A stretch of 54,805 nucleotides of DNA. Origin: Scatosoma sp964504025 (lineage in GTDB: Bacteria; Bacillota; Clostridia; Christensenellales; Borkfalkiaceae). The stretch lies in NCBI GenBank assembly GCA_964504025.1, contig CAZDCO010000004.1, positions 1 through 54,805 on the forward strand, written 5' to 3'. This document shows positions 6,999 to 14,836 of the stretch, one piece after another. Position 1 is the stretch's first letter. Every line of letters begins with the position of its first letter. Made by a program: the position numbers and the translations under genes. The notes under the pieces are model-generated. The model saw only the letters and a list, made by a program, of their open reading frames with translations, searched no databases and was not told the origin of the DNA.

Positions 6999-8828
6999 TT
7001 ACTTGTTTTTATCCTTGAAACGAGCCTTGGCGCGCAATTCGCTGTCCAAGATACGTTTTCTAATACGCAACGACTTCGGCGTAACTTCCAACAACTCGTC
7101 GTCGGCGATAAATTCTAAACATTCTTCCAAACTCATCTTCGATACGGGAATGAGCGTCAAAGCGTCGTCGCTGCTCGAAGAACGGGTATTCGTCAAATGT
7201 TTCGTCTTGCAAACGTTTACGTTGATATCGTCGGAAAGGTTGGTGTACCCGACGACCATACCCTGATACACGGGCGTGCCGGGCGTAATGAACAGATTGC
7301 CGCGTCCCTGCGCGTTGAACAAGCCGTAGGCAACCGCCTCGCCCGTCTCAAACGCCACCAACGAACCCGTGCTTCTGCGTTGCATATCTCCCTTGTACGG
7401 CTCGTACGAATAGAAAATGGTATTCATGATACCCTGTCCTTTCGTATCCGTCAAGAACTCGCTCTTATACCCGAACAAACCGCGCGAAGGCACGGTAAAT
7501 TCCAAACGCATACGGTTGCCGATCGCCGTCATTTGCACCAAATTCCCCTTACGATTGCCCATCGCGGAGAATACCGGTCCCGTCATATCTTCGGGTACAT
7601 CCGCAACGAAGCGTTCGATCGGCTCGTGGCGCACGCCGTCGATATCCTTATACAACACTTTCGGCGTAGATACCTGGAACTCGTACCCCTCTCTTCTCAT
7701 CGTTTCGATCAAAATGGAAAGGTGCATTTCCCCTCTACCGCAAACGCGGAAGCTGTCCGCGCTCTCCGTGTCGTTTACGCGCAACGATACGTCGCGGAGG
7801 AGTTCTTTATACAAACGATCGCGGAGTTGGCGCGTCGTTACGAATTTACCCTCTTTGCCTGCAAACGGGCTATCGTTGACGGAGAACGTCATCTCCACCG
7901 TCGGATCTTCGATCTTTACGAACTGTACGGGTTCAACGGCGGACGGTTCGCAAACGGTGTCGCCGATATTCAACCCGTCAATTCCCGAAAACACGACGAT
8001 GTCCCCTGCCTTCGCCTGCGGCACGGAAACGCGCTCCAACCCCTCGATTTGATAGAGGTTGACGATCTTGCAATTCGTACGCACCTTGCCGGGCATATTG
8101 TAGTTACAAATGGATACGGGCTCGTTCGCGCGAATGACGCCGCGCTCGATACGCCCGACGCCGATACGCCCGACGAACTCGTTATAATCGATACACGATA
8201 CGAGGAGTTGTCCCTTGCCCTCGACGTCCATATCCATGGGCGGAATCGTCTCCAAAATGGTATCGAACAGAGGATTTAAGTTTTCTTCCTGTTTATCGGG
8301 CGTCAACGAAGCCGTACCCTGACGGCCGCAACAATATACGATCGGGCTTTCCAACTGCTCGTCCGTCGCGTCCAAGTCCATCATCAAAAGCTGCATTTCT
8401 TCCACGACTTCGGCAATACGCGCGTCGGGACGATCGACTTTGTTGATGACGATAATCGTCTTCAAGCCGAGTTCCAACGCTTTTTGCATAACGAATCTCG
8501 TTTGCGGCAACGGACCTTCCGCCGAGTCAACCAAAATGATCGCGCCGTTCACCATCTTCAATACGCGCTCTACCTCACCCGAGAAGTCCGCGTGCCCCGG
8601 CGTATCGATAATGTTGATTTTCACTCCCTTATAGTGCGCGGAAGTATTCTTCGCCAAGATGGTAATGCCGCGCTCCTTTTCCAAATCGCCGCTGTCCATT
8701 ACGCGGTCTTGTACCTGTTGATTTTCACGGAATACGCCGCCCTGCGCCAACATTTCGTTGACGAGCGTCGTCTTGCCGTGGTCTACGTGTGCGATGATCG
8801 CTACGTTTCTCAAATCTTCTCTAATCAC
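6999..8828 (-). CDS. typA: Ribosome-associated GTPase TypA/BipA
   Basis: Translational GTPase that binds 70S ribosomes and affects subunit assembly and stress growth. The 609-residue product shows G1 AHVDHGKTTL near residue 15, G2 RGITI, G3 DTPGHADF and G4 NKVD. The EF-G-like domains and the TypA-specific C-terminal region follow (GLFGYKSEFLTDTKGQG, GTPVYQGMVVG). Length matches the family (about 605-615). The start is GTG at 8828, nine bases after AGAGGAG. It is monocistronic, with its own promoter and terminator. Confidence 0.97.
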   Translation of the reverse strand: MIREDLRNVAIIAHVDHGKTTLVNEMLAQGGVFRENQQVQDRVMDSGDLEKERGITILAKNTSAHYKGVKINIIDTPGHADFSGEVERVLKMVNGAIILVDSAEGPLPQTRFVMQKALELGLKTIIVINKVDRPDARIAEVVEEMQLLMMDLDATDEQLESPIVYCCGRQGTASLTPDKQEENLNPLFDTILETIPPMDMDVEGKGQLLVSCIDYNEFVGRIGVGRIERGVIRANEPVSICNYNMPGKVRTNCKIVNLYQIEGLERVSVPQAKAGDIVVFSGIDGLNIGDTVCEPSAVEPVQFVKIEDPTVEMTFSVNDSPFAGKEGKFVTTRQLRDRLYKELLRDVSLRVNDTESADSFRVCGRGEMHLSILIETMRREGYEFQVSTPKVLYKDIDGVRHEPIERFVADVPEDMTGPVFSAMGNRKGNLVQMTAIGNRMRLEFTVPSRGLFGYKSEFLTDTKGQGIMNTIFYSYEPYKGDMQRRSTGSLVAFETGEAVAYGLFNAQGRGNLFITPGTPVYQGMVVGYTNLSDDINVNVCKTKHLTNTRSSSSDDALTLIPVSKMSLEECLEFIADDELLEVTPKSLRIRKRILDSELRAKARFKDKNK

Positions 8829-8868
8829 TTGTGTTTTCTCCTCTTTGCGTAAACTTTTGAACGTCGTT

Positions 8869-8897
8869 ATTATAATACATTTTCGTCAATTTAGCAA
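8869..8897 (-). promoter_or_regulatory. SigA-type promoter of typA
   Basis: TTGCTA (8892-8897), 17-base spacer and perfect TATAAT (8869-8874) on the minus strand, about 40 bases before the GTG start of typA. Confidence 0.7.
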
Positions 8898-8960
8898 CGA
8901 AAAACGGCGTGTTTGCGCTATCTTTTTTTAATTTTATTAAAAAGCCGTCCGCTTTCCACG

Positions 8961-8985
8961 AAAAAAACCGCCGCAAATGGGCGGT
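8961..8985 (-). terminator. Intrinsic terminator after thyA-folA
   Basis: Stem ACCGCC/GGCGGT (8967-8972 with 8980-8985) followed on the minus strand by seven T, just after the folA stop codon at 8993. Confidence 0.88.
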
Positions 8986-8992
8986 CTTCCTC

Positions 8993-9493
8993 TTACAACG
9001 CTTTCGGCGTCGCGTTGCGATAAGTCGTGAACCGAATGACGTTGCCGTTATCCTCGATCGGTTCGCTTTCTTCTACGAGCGTGAAATTTTCCAACGCGTC
9101 CAAATTCGGAAAGAATACGTCGGCATTCCCCACGGCGTCCACTTTCGTTACCAACGCTTCGTGGCAATAGGGCAGCAACGCCTTATAGATCTCGCCGCCG
9201 CCGATCACGTATATATCCTCTTCTTCGCGCGCTTTCAACGCCGCGAACAACTCTTCATACGAGTGGACGATTACGCAGTCGTCTCGTACCTGCCCCCTCG
9301 AAAGGACGATATTTTCCCTGTTTTTCAACGGTTTTTGATTCGGAAAAGAACGTAGCGTATTGCCGCCCATCACCACGGTATGTCCCGTCGTCGTTTCCCT
9401 GAAAAACCGCATATCTTTCGGCAACGAGAACATCATATCGTTGTTCTTGCCGATTCCCCATTCCCTGTCGGCGTGTACGATCGCTTTTATCAT
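8993..9493 (-). CDS. folA: Dihydrofolate reductase
   Basis: Reduces dihydrofolate to tetrahydrofolate with NADPH, regenerating the cofactor oxidised by ThyA. The 166-residue product starts MIKAIVHADREWGIGKNNDM and contains the family motifs TVVMGGNTLRSF and DIYVIGGGEIYKALLP. The acidic residue expected in the first helix is present in LPKDMRFF; the usual PW before it is replaced by FS, a mild divergence. Its ATG overlaps the thyA stop by four bases (ATGA), so the two are co-translated. Confidence 0.95.
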   Translation of the reverse strand: MIKAIVHADREWGIGKNNDMMFSLPKDMRFFRETTTGHTVVMGGNTLRSFPNQKPLKNRENIVLSRGQVRDDCVIVHSYEELFAALKAREEEDIYVIGGGEIYKALLPYCHEALVTKVDAVGNADVFFPNLDALENFTLVEESEPIEDNGNVIRFTTYRNATPKAL

Positions 9494-10320
9494 ATCGCCA
9501 CCGGAATTTTCTTGTCTAACGTTTCGTACTCGTAATCGATCAATTGGAAAGAATCGACGGTAAAGTCGTAAAAATCTTTCACGTTCGGATCGACGATCAA
9601 CTTCGGCGCGGCGTGGCGAGGCTTTTCCAGTACCTCTTTCACGATCGGGATATGTCTATCGTAGATATGCGCGTCGGCAATGACGTGCACGAGCTCGCCC
9701 GCTTTCAAGCCCGACACTTGCGCCAACATAATCAGCAACACCGCGTATTGCACCACGTTCCAGTTGTTCGCCGTCAACATATCGTTCGAGCGTTGATTCA
9801 AAATGCCGTTCAGCGTACCCCCCGTTACGTTAAACGTCATCGAATAGGCGCAGGGATACAAGTTCATTTCGTGCAAATCTTGGAAGTTATAAATATTCGT
9901 CATGATGCGACGGCTGGCAGGGTTGTGCTTCAAATCGTACAACACTCTGTCCACCTGATCGAACTCACCCTCTTTATATTGATGCTTGACGCCGAGTTGG
10001 TATCCGTACGCCTTGCCGATCGAACCGTTCTCGTCCGCCCAGCTGTCCCATATATGAGAGTGCAAGTCGTGCACGTTGTTGCTCTTCTTTTGCCAAATCC
10101 ACAACAACTCGTCCACGCAAGACTTAAACGCCGTACGGCGCAGGGTGAGAATAGGAAATTCCTCTTGTAGATTATATCGGTTGACGATCCCGAATTTTTT
10201 TACCGTATGCGCTTTCGCGCCGTCCTCCCAATGGGGACGCACGTCCAAATCGGTATCCCAAAATCCGTTTTCCATAATGTCTTTCATGTTTTGCGCGAAA
10301 ATTTCGTCGGCTCTGCTCAT
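9490..10320 (-). CDS. thyA: Thymidylate synthase (ThyA type)
   Basis: Makes dTMP from dUMP using methylene-tetrahydrofolate. The 276-residue product keeps the dUMP-binding arginines (PASRRIMTNIYN), the catalytic cysteine in NLYPCAYSMTFNV, the folate-site segment ILNQRSNDMLTANNWNVVQY and HIYDRHIP. Length fits the short ThyA class (264-280). It precedes folA with a four-base overlap and has a strong promoter. Together they form the thymidylate cycle; dut, which makes dUMP, is elsewhere in the window. Confidence 0.97.
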   Translation of the reverse strand: MSRADEIFAQNMKDIMENGFWDTDLDVRPHWEDGAKAHTVKKFGIVNRYNLQEEFPILTLRRTAFKSCVDELLWIWQKKSNNVHDLHSHIWDSWADENGSIGKAYGYQLGVKHQYKEGEFDQVDRVLYDLKHNPASRRIMTNIYNFQDLHEMNLYPCAYSMTFNVTGGTLNGILNQRSNDMLTANNWNVVQYAVLLIMLAQVSGLKAGELVHVIADAHIYDRHIPIVKEVLEKPRHAAPKLIVDPNVKDFYDFTVDSFQLIDYEYETLDKKIPVAI

Positions 10321-10353
10321 AGCGTACTCCTCTCTTTCTTCGTTTTCCTTGCA

Positions 10354-10382
10354 AGTATACCATATTTTACGACTTTCGTCAA
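10354..10382 (-). promoter_or_regulatory. SigA-type promoter of thyA-folA
   Basis: TTGACG (10377-10382), 17-base spacer, and TATACT (10354-10359) preceded by TGG (extended -10) on the minus strand. It lies about 35 bases before thyA, which has an AGAGGAG ribosome-binding site. Confidence 0.85.
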
Positions 10383-10452
10383 CGAGTTAAGGAATTTTTT
10401 TGAAATTTTTATCCGCATAACAAAATCTTTTCACGATTATTTTTAGAAAAAG

Positions 10453-10481
10453 TTGACAAACGCGAAAAAAACGGGTATTAT
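10453..10481 (+). promoter_or_regulatory. SigA-type promoter of pgk-tpiA-gpmI
   Basis: Perfect TTGACA (10453-10458), 17-base spacer and TATTAT (10476-10481), 43 bases before the pgk ATG. The TTG of the -35 box is also the apparent start of a longer open frame, which is not the real start. Confidence 0.88.
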
Positions 10482-10524
10482 ATATACGTACGATAAAATA
10501 TTAAGCAAGGAGATTTTCTATCTT

Positions 10525-11844
10525 ATGAACAAAAAAACGGTAAAAGATATCGACGTTAAGGGCAAAAAAGTCCTCGTCAGATGCGATTTCAACGTACCCA
10601 TGAAAGACGGCGTAATTACGGACGAAAACCGTATCGTCGGTGCGCTTCCCACCATTAAATATTTGATGGAACAGGGCGCGAAAGTCGTGCTTTGCTCGCA
10701 CATGGGCAAACCCCACAACGTCTTCGATGACAAGCTCGAACTCAACAAGAAGGAAAAGGCGAAGATAGCCGCACTTCCCGAAAACGAGCAGGAAGCGGCT
10801 ACCGCCGAAGCTTTGGAAAAGGCAAAGAAAGACGTGAAAAAACTTACCCTCGCTCCCGTTGCGGCTCGTTTGAACGAATTGCTCAACGGCAAAGTTACCT
10901 TCGCTAACGACGTCGTAGGCGAAGATGCAAAAGCAAAAGTTGCCGCTTGCAAAGAGGGCGAATGCGTATTGTTGGAAAACCTCCGTTTCCACAAGGGCGA
11001 AGAAAAGAAATTCCCCGAATTTATGGAAGCGCTCGCTTCCTACGCGGACGTATACGTAAACGACGCGTTCGGTACGGCGCACCGTTCCCACGCTTCCACG
11101 GCAGGTATCGTAGAAGCAGGCTTGGTTAAGACGGCGGCTTGCGGTTTCTTGATCGAAAAAGAACTTTCGGTGATGGCGGACACGTTGGAAAACCCCGATC
11201 GTCCTTTCGTAGCGATTTTGGGCGGCGCAAAAGTTGCGGACAAGCTCAACGTTATCTCCAACTTGCTTGAAAAGTGCGACACGCTCGTCATCGGCGGCGG
11301 TATGGCGTACACCTTCCTCAAAGCGAAGGGCGGCAAGATCGGTACTTCCCTCGTAGACGACGAAAAGATCGCGTACTGCAACGAAATGCTCGCAAAAGCG
11401 GAAAGCCTCGGCAAGAAGATCGTTCTTCCCGTAGACACCGTAGCGGCAAAGGCGTTCCCCAACCCGATCGACGCGGTTATCGAAACGGAAGTATTCCCCT
11501 CCAACGCGATCCCCGACGATATGATGGGCTTGGATATCGGTCCTGAAACGAAAAAGTTGTTCGCCGAAGTGGTAGCGAACGCAAAATCGGTTATCTGGAA
11601 CGGTCCTATGGGCGTATTCGAGAACCCCATTTTGGCGGAAGGTACGAAAGCGGTTGCGCAAGCTTTGGCAAGCGTATACGGAAAAGCGACGACGATCATC
11701 GGCGGCGGCGACAGCGCGGCAGCGGTACAAGTACTCGGCTTCGCGGATAAGATGAGTCACATCTCCACCGGCGGCGGCGCATCTTTGGAACTCTTCGAAG
11801 GCAAAGTGCTTCCTGGCATCGCGTGCTTGAACGATAAAGAATAA
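10525..11844 (+). CDS. pgk: Phosphoglycerate kinase with a lysine/glutamate-rich insertion
   Basis: Transfers phosphate between 1,3-bisphosphoglycerate and ADP, an ATP-making step of glycolysis. The 439-residue product starts MNKKTVKDIDVKGKKVLVRC and shows the DFNVP substrate motif, the AILGGAKVADKL hinge and the nucleotide loop TIIGGGDSAAAV. After SHMGKPHNV an insertion of about 35-40 residues rich in Lys, Glu and Ala separates it from LTLAPVAARL, making it longer than the usual 390-400. The ATG at 10525 is chosen because AAGGAGA lies 11 bases upstream; earlier in-frame codons overlap the promoter. tpiA follows 33 bases later. Confidence 0.97.
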   Translation: MNKKTVKDIDVKGKKVLVRCDFNVPMKDGVITDENRIVGALPTIKYLMEQGAKVVLCSHMGKPHNVFDDKLELNKKEKAKIAALPENEQEAATAEALEKAKKDVKKLTLAPVAARLNELLNGKVTFANDVVGEDAKAKVAACKEGECVLLENLRFHKGEEKKFPEFMEALASYADVYVNDAFGTAHRSHASTAGIVEAGLVKTAACGFLIEKELSVMADTLENPDRPFVAILGGAKVADKLNVISNLLEKCDTLVIGGGMAYTFLKAKGGKIGTSLVDDEKIAYCNEMLAKAESLGKKIVLPVDTVAAKAFPNPIDAVIETEVFPSNAIPDDMMGLDIGPETKKLFAEVVANAKSVIWNGPMGVFENPILAEGTKAVAQALASVYGKATTIIGGGDSAAAVQVLGFADKMSHISTGGGASLELFEGKVLPGIACLNDKE

Positions 11845-11877
11845 TCGAATAAAAAATTAAAGAGGATATATACTATT

Positions 11878-12624
11878 ATGCGTAAACCTATTATTGCAGG
11901 TAACTGGAAAATGAACAATACCGCATCGCAGGGCGTTGCGCTCGTAAACGCGATCGCTCCCCTCGTAACGGACGCTTCTTGCGACGTCGTCGTTTGCGTT
12001 CCGGCAATCGACATTCCCGCGGTTAGCGAAGCTTTGAAAGGCACGAACATTAAGCTCGGCGCGGAAAACGTACACTTCGCGGAAAAGGGCGCGTACACGG
12101 GTGAAATCTCCGCGGCTATGCTCCTTGAATACGGCGTAGAATACGTCATCATCGGACACAGCGAACGCCGTCAATACTTCGGCGAAACGGACGAAACGGT
12201 CAACAAGAGAACGCTTACCGCCCTTGCGGCAGGTCTTACCCCTATCGTTTGCGTAGGCGAATCGTTAGAGGAAAGAGAAACGGGCAAGACGGAAGAAGTG
12301 CTCTATACGCAATTGAAAGACGGTTTGAAGGATATCGAAGACGTCAAGAAGATCGTCATCGCGTACGAACCCGTTTGGGCAATCGGTACGGGCAAAACGG
12401 CGACGGCGGCGCAAGCCAACGAAACGATCGCGTTTATCCGTAAGACGGTCGGCGAACTCTTCTGCCCCAAGTGCGCGCAAGCCGTTCGCATTCAATACGG
12501 CGGCAGCATGAACGCAGGCAACTGCAAAGAATTGATGGCAATGGATGAAATCGACGGCGGCTTGATCGGCGGTGCTTCCTTGAAAGCACCCGACTTTGCG
12601 GCGATCGTAAACTTTGACAAGTAA
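11878..12624 (+). CDS. tpiA: Triosephosphate isomerase
   Basis: Interconverts dihydroxyacetone phosphate and glyceraldehyde 3-phosphate. The 248-residue product starts MRKPIIAGNWKMNNT with the catalytic Lys in NWKMN. It has the catalytic His in IIGHSERRQYF and the catalytic Glu and flexible loop in AYEPVWAIGTGKTA. The phosphate-binding GGS is seen in IQYGGSMN and again in GGLIGGASLK. Length is standard. It lies between pgk and gpmI in one transcription unit. Confidence 0.98.
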   Translation: MRKPIIAGNWKMNNTASQGVALVNAIAPLVTDASCDVVVCVPAIDIPAVSEALKGTNIKLGAENVHFAEKGAYTGEISAAMLLEYGVEYVIIGHSERRQYFGETDETVNKRTLTALAAGLTPIVCVGESLEERETGKTEEVLYTQLKDGLKDIEDVKKIVIAYEPVWAIGTGKTATAAQANETIAFIRKTVGELFCPKCAQAVRIQYGGSMNAGNCKELMAMDEIDGGLIGGASLKAPDFAAIVNFDK

Positions 12625-12638
12625 ACTGTAAATTAACG

Positions 12639-12687
12639 CGAGTAGAAAAGGGGTATGTACGCAATCAACGCGTACCTGCCCCTCTCG
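12639..12687 (+). promoter_or_regulatory. Composite hairpin between tpiA and gpmI
   Basis: Three nested arms pair: CGAG/CTCG, GGGG/CCCC and GTACGC/GCGTAC, enclosing a seven-base loop. The hairpin ends eight bases before the gpmI ribosome-binding site and lacks a strong T run. It may stabilise mRNA or attenuate transcription; role inferred only. Confidence 0.5.
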
Positions 12688-12709
12688 TTTGAATAAAGGA
12701 GAAAAGAAA

Positions 12710-14284
12710 ATGGCGAAAAAGCCTTACGCTATCATCATCATGGACGGCTACGGGTTGAATCCCGATTGCAACGGCAACGCGATTTGCGTAGACGGTAGCA
12801 AATACGTCAACGAACTGAAAAATAACTATCCGCACGCCCAACTCGGCGCGAGCGGCATGTCCGTCGGTTTGCCCGACGGTCAAATGGGCAACAGCGAAGT
12901 CGGACACCTCAACATCGGTGCTGGTCGAATCGTTTATCAAGATTTGACGAAGATCACCAAGGATATTCGCAACGGCGAATTTTTCAAGAACCCCGAACTC
13001 CTTCGCGCGATGCAAGCGACGAAAGAAAAGGGCACGAAATTGCACGTATTCGGCTTGGTTTCCACGGGCGGCGTACACAGCCACACCGAACACCTCTACG
13101 CGCTGATCGAAATGGCGAAAGCGCAGGGCTTGGATAACGTGTACGTACACGCGTTCACCGACGGCCGCGACGTCGCTCCCACTTCGGGCGCGGACTTCTT
13201 AAAGGCGTTGCAAGACAAACTCGACGAATTACACTTCGGTAAAATCGCTTCCGTTTCGGGTAGATACTACGCCATGGATCGCGACAACAACTGGGATAGA
13301 GAAGAGAAAGCGTACGACGCCCTCACGCTCGGCGAAGGCGTACGTTTCGAGGGCAGCGCGGAAGACGCGGTGAAAACTTCCTACGCAAACGGCGTTACCG
13401 ACGAATTCGTTTTGCCTACCGTACTCACCGAAAACAATCAACCCGTTGCGTTGATTGAAAAGAACGACAGTATCGTTTGCTTCAACTTCCGCCCCGACAG
13501 AGCGCGTCAAATCACGAGAATGTTCTCGCAAGAAAACTTCCCGTTCGTAGACGAAAAGACGGGCGCAACCCTCGGTTTCCAAAGAAAATCGGGCTATCTT
13601 GCCCCCACGTACGTCGGCTTTGCCGTGTACGATTCCTCTTTCGATAACGTCGGCGTGGCGTTCCCTCCCGACGAAATCACGAACACCTTGCCGCAATATA
13701 TCGCCTCGTTGGGCATGCAACAGCTGCACATTGCGGAAACGGAAAAATACGCGCACGTAACCTTCTTCTTCAACGCGAAATTAGAAGCGCCCGTCGAAGG
13801 CGAAACGCGTATCGTGATTCCCTCTCCGAAGGTTGCCACCTACGATTTGCAACCTGAAATGAGTGCGTACCTCGTTACCGACAAAGTTTTGGAAGAGTTG
13901 GACAAGGGCGTTTACGACGTCGTCATCTTGAACTTTGCCAACTGCGATATGGTCGGACATACGGGCGTTATGGAAGCCGCCGTCAAAGCGGTACACACCG
14001 TAGACGAATGCGTCAAGAAAGTAACTGATAAAATTTTGTCTATGGGCGGCGCGGCACTCGTAACCGCCGATCACGGCAACGCCGATCAAATGATCGCTGC
14101 CGACGGAAAAACGGCGTTCACTCAACACACCACCTTCCCCGTACCCGTGATCCTCGTTTCCGAAGATTTGAAGCACGCGACGTTGCGCGAAGACGGCGTA
14201 CTTGCTGATCTTGCGCCCACCCTTTTGGATATGATGCACGTCGCACAACCGAAAGAAATGACGGGCAAAACGTTGATTAAATAA
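12710..14284 (+). CDS. gpmI: 2,3-bisphosphoglycerate-independent phosphoglycerate mutase
   Basis: Interconverts 3- and 2-phosphoglycerate with two metal ions. The 524-residue product starts MAKKPYAIIIMDGYGLNPD. The phosphorylated serine is in MGNSEVGHLNIGAGR near residue 63, and other family segments include HAFTDGRDVAP, NFRPDRARQITR, NCDMVGHTGVMEA and VTADHGNADQM. ATG 12710 is chosen because AAAGGAG lies eight bases upstream; the open frame reaches seven codons further. Third gene of the glycolytic operon. A strong GC-rich stem at about 14294-14322 follows but lacks a T run. Confidence 0.97.
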   Translation: MAKKPYAIIIMDGYGLNPDCNGNAICVDGSKYVNELKNNYPHAQLGASGMSVGLPDGQMGNSEVGHLNIGAGRIVYQDLTKITKDIRNGEFFKNPELLRAMQATKEKGTKLHVFGLVSTGGVHSHTEHLYALIEMAKAQGLDNVYVHAFTDGRDVAPTSGADFLKALQDKLDELHFGKIASVSGRYYAMDRDNNWDREEKAYDALTLGEGVRFEGSAEDAVKTSYANGVTDEFVLPTVLTENNQPVALIEKNDSIVCFNFRPDRARQITRMFSQENFPFVDEKTGATLGFQRKSGYLAPTYVGFAVYDSSFDNVGVAFPPDEITNTLPQYIASLGMQQLHIAETEKYAHVTFFFNAKLEAPVEGETRIVIPSPKVATYDLQPEMSAYLVTDKVLEELDKGVYDVVILNFANCDMVGHTGVMEAAVKAVHTVDECVKKVTDKILSMGGAALVTADHGNADQMIAADGKTAFTQHTTFPVPVILVSEDLKHATLREDGVLADLAPTLLDMMHVAQPKEMTGKTLIK

Positions 14285-14369
14285 CGAAACGATCTTTTCC
14301 GCGGCGGCTTTTCTCGCCGCGGAAATATAAAAAAAGTAGAAAAACAGCCCGAAAAACACTTGCGTTCTT

Positions 14370-14398
14370 TCTACAAGTATGTTATAATCAATTAGTAT
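14370..14398 (+). promoter_or_regulatory. Probable promoter of secG-rnr-smpB
   Basis: TCTACA (14370-14375), 17-base spacer and perfect TATAAT (14393-14398), 35 bases before the secG ATG. Confidence 0.6.
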
Positions 14399-14433
14399 TT
14401 GAAAACCAACTTTGAAAAAAGGATTGAAACATA

Positions 14434-14748
14434 ATGCTTACTTTAACTACGTTATTAGACATTTCTTACGCAAACGATACGTTACAACTCGTCAGCTCCA
14501 TTTTGAACACGACGCTCATCATTTTGATGGCGATCGCCGCACTCACCGCAATCGTGCTCGTTTTACTGCAGCCGAGCAACTCTACGGGTATCGACGCGCT
14601 GGGCGGTTCGAGCGAAACGTTCTTCGGAAAGAACAAGGGCAAGTCTATCGAAGCGAAAATGAAGAAATGGACTTGGATTTGTCTTGCCGTATTGCTCGTT
14701 TTGTCGATCGCGTTCTACGTGTTGCAAATACCTGCAATTTGGGCATAA
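14434..14748 (+). CDS. secG: Preprotein translocase subunit SecG
   Basis: Small SecYEG subunit that supports protein export. The 104-residue product has two membrane segments (about residues 20-45 and 75-97). Between them is the SecG signature VLLQPSNSTGIDALGGSSET followed by FFGKNKG. Residues 1-18 form a slightly long N-terminus. Its position before rnr and smpB is typical of Bacillota. A terminator-like hairpin follows at 14769. Confidence 0.93.
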   Translation: MLTLTTLLDISYANDTLQLVSSILNTTLIILMAIAALTAIVLVLLQPSNSTGIDALGGSSETFFGKNKGKSIEAKMKKWTWICLAVLLVLSIAFYVLQIPAIWA

Positions 14749-14768
14749 CGGTTCAAAACAACGATCTC

Positions 14769-14796
14769 GGCGGCTTGCGTATAAGCCGCCTTTTTT
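14769..14796 (+). terminator. Terminator or attenuator between secG and rnr
   Basis: Perfect 8-bp stem GGCGGCTT/AAGCCGCC with a six-base loop and six T. No separate promoter for rnr is evident downstream, so rnr and smpB probably depend on readthrough. Confidence 0.85.
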
Positions 14797-14836
14797 ATTC
14801 CACTCCCCTGCGAAAAGCAAGGAGGCATTTGAAAGT

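Noticed and set aside
10453..10524. Upstream TTG start giving a 463-residue Pgk
   Set aside because: That TTG is part of the -35 box; the transcript starts after it, and AAGGAGA marks ATG 10525.
10501..11760. 419-codon minus-strand frame opposite pgk
   Set aside because: Shadow of a clearly identified glycolytic gene; no start signals or known motifs.
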